From NCBI GenBank assembly GCA_022360355.1, contig JAKSCY010000562.1:1-17074 (forward strand): a DNA stretch of 17,074 bases, in the 5' to 3' direction. The notes under the pieces were generated by a model. The model searched no databases, was not told the origin of the DNA, and saw only the letters and a program-made list of their open reading frames with translations. Source of the stretch: Chlorobiales bacterium (GTDB lineage: Bacteria > Bacteroidota > Chlorobiia > Chlorobiales > Chlorobiaceae). How positions within the stretch are numbered: position 1 is the stretch's first letter; each line of letters starts with the position of its first letter. The translations under genes and the position numbers were made by a program. Below are positions 15,199-17,074 of this stretch, one piece after another.

Positions 15199-15992
15199 GG
15201 CTTCGTCTTCCTTATAAACCGCTCCAGCAACGGCAGGGACTCCCGATACCCCGTCTCGATAAGTTCCGGCACCTGCTTTGTATCAACAAGGCTGAATGCC
15301 CCCAGATCAGGAACGATCATCAAGTCCGCTTCCTCCGTCTGCATGGCTGTTGTATTTTTCAACGCACTGTAGAACGCGTTAAGAAGAAGGTCTACAATAT
15401 TGTCCGGTTTCTTGAAAATATGCCCCCCCATGAGATCCACACAGACAACAGGATGCATGCCTCCTTCGAGCAGGGGCGAAGCAGGAACATTTTCCATCAA
15501 AACACCGTCAACCAGTATGCGACCGTCAATTTCAACCGGCTTGAACACACCGGGAATGCATGAACTGGCCATCACGGCCTCCGCTACGTCTCCCGTGTTC
15601 AGAACAACCTTTTCACCGCGGCTGATATCGGTCGCCACGATCGCCAGAGGAACCGGAGACTCTTCGATCCTTCTTTTTCCAAGTAAATCCTTGACGATGC
15701 GCCCGAATTTTTTGTTGGAAAGCAGGCCGAACTGTGAAAGGGTAAGCCCGGTAAGATCCAGCCAGTCAAGATCAAGCGCCACCGCCTCTACCTCACGCCA
15801 ATCCATTCCAAAGGCACGAAGCGCGGCGATAAATGACCCTATGCTCGTGCCTGATAACGCATTTACCTCAACACCCAGTTCATCTGCAGCACGCAGAACA
15901 CCAACATGCGCTGCACCAAGTACAGCACCTCCGCCGAGAGCGAGACCGACAGAGACCGCAGATTCGTGGCGCATGCTCTGTTTCTGGTTCAT
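15195..15992 (-). CDS. Patatin-like phospholipase (RssA/YlbK group)
   Basis: A 265-aa serine lipid acyl hydrolase of the bacterial patatin family. The oxyanion-hole loop is [11 protein letters not shown] (16-26), the nucleophile is Ser50 in GTSIG, and the Asp of the Ser-Asp dyad is D162 in VDGV. No signal peptide is seen, so it probably acts at the inner face of the membrane. Three starts are possible. I take 15992, whose ATG overlaps the TGA of the aldehyde dehydrogenase gene (ATGA), suggesting coupled translation; 16022 (10 more residues) and 15974 (6 fewer) remain open, none with a good ribosome-binding site. The pairing with an aldehyde dehydrogenase hints at membrane lipid turnover, but the substrate is unknown. 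Confidence 0.88.
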   Translation of the reverse strand: MNQKQSMRHESAVSVGLALGGGAVLGAAHVGVLRAADELGVEVNALSGTSIGSFIAALRAFGMDWREVEAVALDLDWLDLTGLTLSQFGLLSNKKFGRIVKDLLGKRRIEESPVPLAIVATDISRGEKVVLNTGDVAEAVMASSCIPGVFKPVEIDGRILVDGVLMENVPASPLLEGGMHPVVCVDLMGGHIFKKPDNIVDLLLNAFYSALKNTTAMQTEEADLMIVPDLGAFSLVDTKQVPELIETGYRESLPLLERFIRKTKP

Positions 15993-17074
15993 GGGAAAAG
16001 ACGGAACAGTCTCCGAAGCCATCTGAATTTTATTTCATCAAAAGGAGGATAACGCAAAACGTTTTCAGGGAACGTGCTTTTTACATGAACGCTTCTTGGC
16101 CGGGAAAAGGTTTCAAAACCGGCTCTTCCATGGTACACGCCCATTCCGCTCTCTCCAACCCCGCCGAAAGGAAGTGAAGGAATTGCAGCCTGAAACATGA
16201 GATCGTTGATACATACCCCGCCGGACCGTGTATTTTCAAGCATATACCGTTGAAAAGAATGGTCCCTGGAAAAAATGTAAACAGCAAGAGGATGGCGGAC
16301 CGAACGAATTATCCCTACCGCCTCCTCCGGTGCTGCGTAACACAGCACCGGCAGGACAGGGCCGAAAATCTCCTCCTGCATAACACGGGAATCAGGAGAA
16401 ACATTTCGCAGAATCGTTGGGGAGCAATACCGGCGTTCAAGATCAACCGCACCTCCCGAGACAACGATGCCGTCATTGAGATATTCGGCTATTTTTTCAA
16501 GGCGCGAAGCCGTAATGATAGCTGGAAAATCGCTGCTGCAAGAAGGGTCAGAACCATAAAAAGCATCAATTGCTTCTTTCATGCATCCGAGCAGTTCATC
16601 TTCAACATCACGATGAACAAGCACGTAATCCGGTGCAATACAGGTCTGCCCTGCATTGAGAAACTTGGCCCAGACAATTCTTCTCGCTGCAACCGGAATG
16701 TTGGCAGACTGATCGACAACACAGGGATTCTTTCCCCCAAGCTCCAGGGTAACGGGGGTAAGATGCTCTGCAGCCCTACCCATCACCTGTTTTCCCGCTT
16801 TGTTTCCTCCGGTAAAGAAGATGTAATCAAAAGGCTCCTCAAGCAACCGGCTGCTTTCTTCAACACTTCCGAGCAACACTTTTACCGCCTTTTCATCGAG
16901 ATATTGCCGAAATCCATCTGCGATGAGTTCCGCAGTGGCAGGAGACTGTTCGGAAGGTTTTACCAGCACGCAGTTTCCGGCGGCAATTGCGTTGACTGCC
17001 GGTGCAATTGCAAGCTGCAAGGGATAGTTCCAGGCTCCGATCACAAGAACAACGCCATAGGGTTCCGGATAATA
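15989..17074 (-). CDS. Aldehyde dehydrogenase, ALDH3-like (5' end outside the window)
   Basis: The NAD(P)+-dependent oxidation of an aldehyde to a carboxylate is the family reaction. The reading frame is open to base 17074, with [18 protein letters not shown] at the edge, so about 100 N-terminal residues are missing; 361 are visible. Motifs in order: the cofactor-binding GAWNYP and KPSEQSP, FFTGG, the general-base Glu in LELGGKNP, the catalytic Cys in GQTCIAPDY (codon at 16640-16642), [10 protein letters not shown], and [17 protein letters not shown]. The spacing and the [15 protein letters not shown] block are typical of class 3 (fatty or aromatic aldehyde) enzymes. The C-terminus ends [11 protein letters not shown], a basic, hydrophobic tail that may touch the membrane. 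It is coupled by an ATGA overlap to the lipase gene. Confidence 0.93.
   Translation of the reverse strand, partial: YYPEPYGVVLVIGAWNYPLQLAIAPAVNAIAAGNCVLVKPSEQSPATAELIADGFRQYLDEKAVKVLLGSVEESSRLLEEPFDYIFFTGGNKAGKQVMGRAAEHLTPVTLELGGKNPCVVDQSANIPVAARRIVWAKFLNAGQTCIAPDYVLVHRDVEDELLGCMKEAIDAFYGSDPSCSSDFPAIITASRLEKIAEYLNDGIVVSGGAVDLERRYCSPTILRNVSPDSRVMQEEIFGPVLPVLCYAAPEEAVGIIRSVRHPLAVYIFSRDHSFQRYMLENTRSGGVCINDLMFQAAIPSLPFGGVGESGMGVYHGRAGFETFSRPRSVHVKSTFPENVLRYPPFDEIKFRWLRRLFRLFP

Noticed and set aside
15400..16026. 208-codon plus-strand frame opposite the lipase gene
   Set aside because: Ser/Pro/Thr/Arg-rich translation with no motif, opposite clear patatin motifs; a shadow frame.

Overview
The window reads as a chromosomal segment of a green sulfur bacterium (Chlorobiaceae, for example Chlorobium or Prosthecochloris). 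This is an inference. It rests on the look of the proteins, on roughly balanced base composition, and on short intergenic repeats (CCCGACAAGTCGGG hairpins, GTCACTTGTCACT words, (G/A)C(C/T)TTTT heptamers) of the kind I associate with that group. No photosynthesis or ribosomal gene is present to prove it. There are twelve protein genes, eleven complete and one cut by the right edge. I see no tRNA, rRNA, CRISPR array or complete insertion sequence.

Left block (41-6614, all minus strand, read right to left): a FIST-domain sensor protein resembling NosP, a soluble PAS hybrid histidine kinase with two receivers and an HPt domain, a short-chain 6-phosphogluconate dehydrogenase, and glucose-6-phosphate dehydrogenase. 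Gaps are only 15, 2 and 11 bases, so this looks like one operon. It joins a sensory phosphorelay to the oxidative pentose phosphate pathway.

Second block (6743-8647, minus): a SIMPL-domain (DUF541) membrane-anchored protein followed by a GluR0-like channel, in which a periplasmic amino-acid-binding domain is split by a pore carrying the potassium filter TVGYGD. A 243-base divergent region follows.

Third block (8891-11367, plus): a GCS2-type carboxylate-amine ligase overlaps by 13 bases an M14-type zinc deacylase of the aspartoacylase/succinylglutamate desuccinylase group. This is a make-and-break amide pair of unknown substrate.

Right block (11406-17074, minus): an ALDH3-like aldehyde dehydrogenase (5' part missing) coupled by ATGA to a patatin-like lipase; then two paralogous small outer-membrane beta-barrel genes, each with a TAAAAT -10 element and its own hairpin terminators; a YbaK/EbsC-type tRNA-editing protein; and a GT4 glycosyltransferase. 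A 134-base nested inverted-repeat element lies upstream of the ybaK-like gene.

The most interesting parts are the FIST/kinase/pentose-phosphate operon, the ligase-hydrolase pair, the ligand-gated channel and the repeat elements. None is a clearly unprecedented system. The operon linkage and the ligase-hydrolase substrate are the real unknowns.
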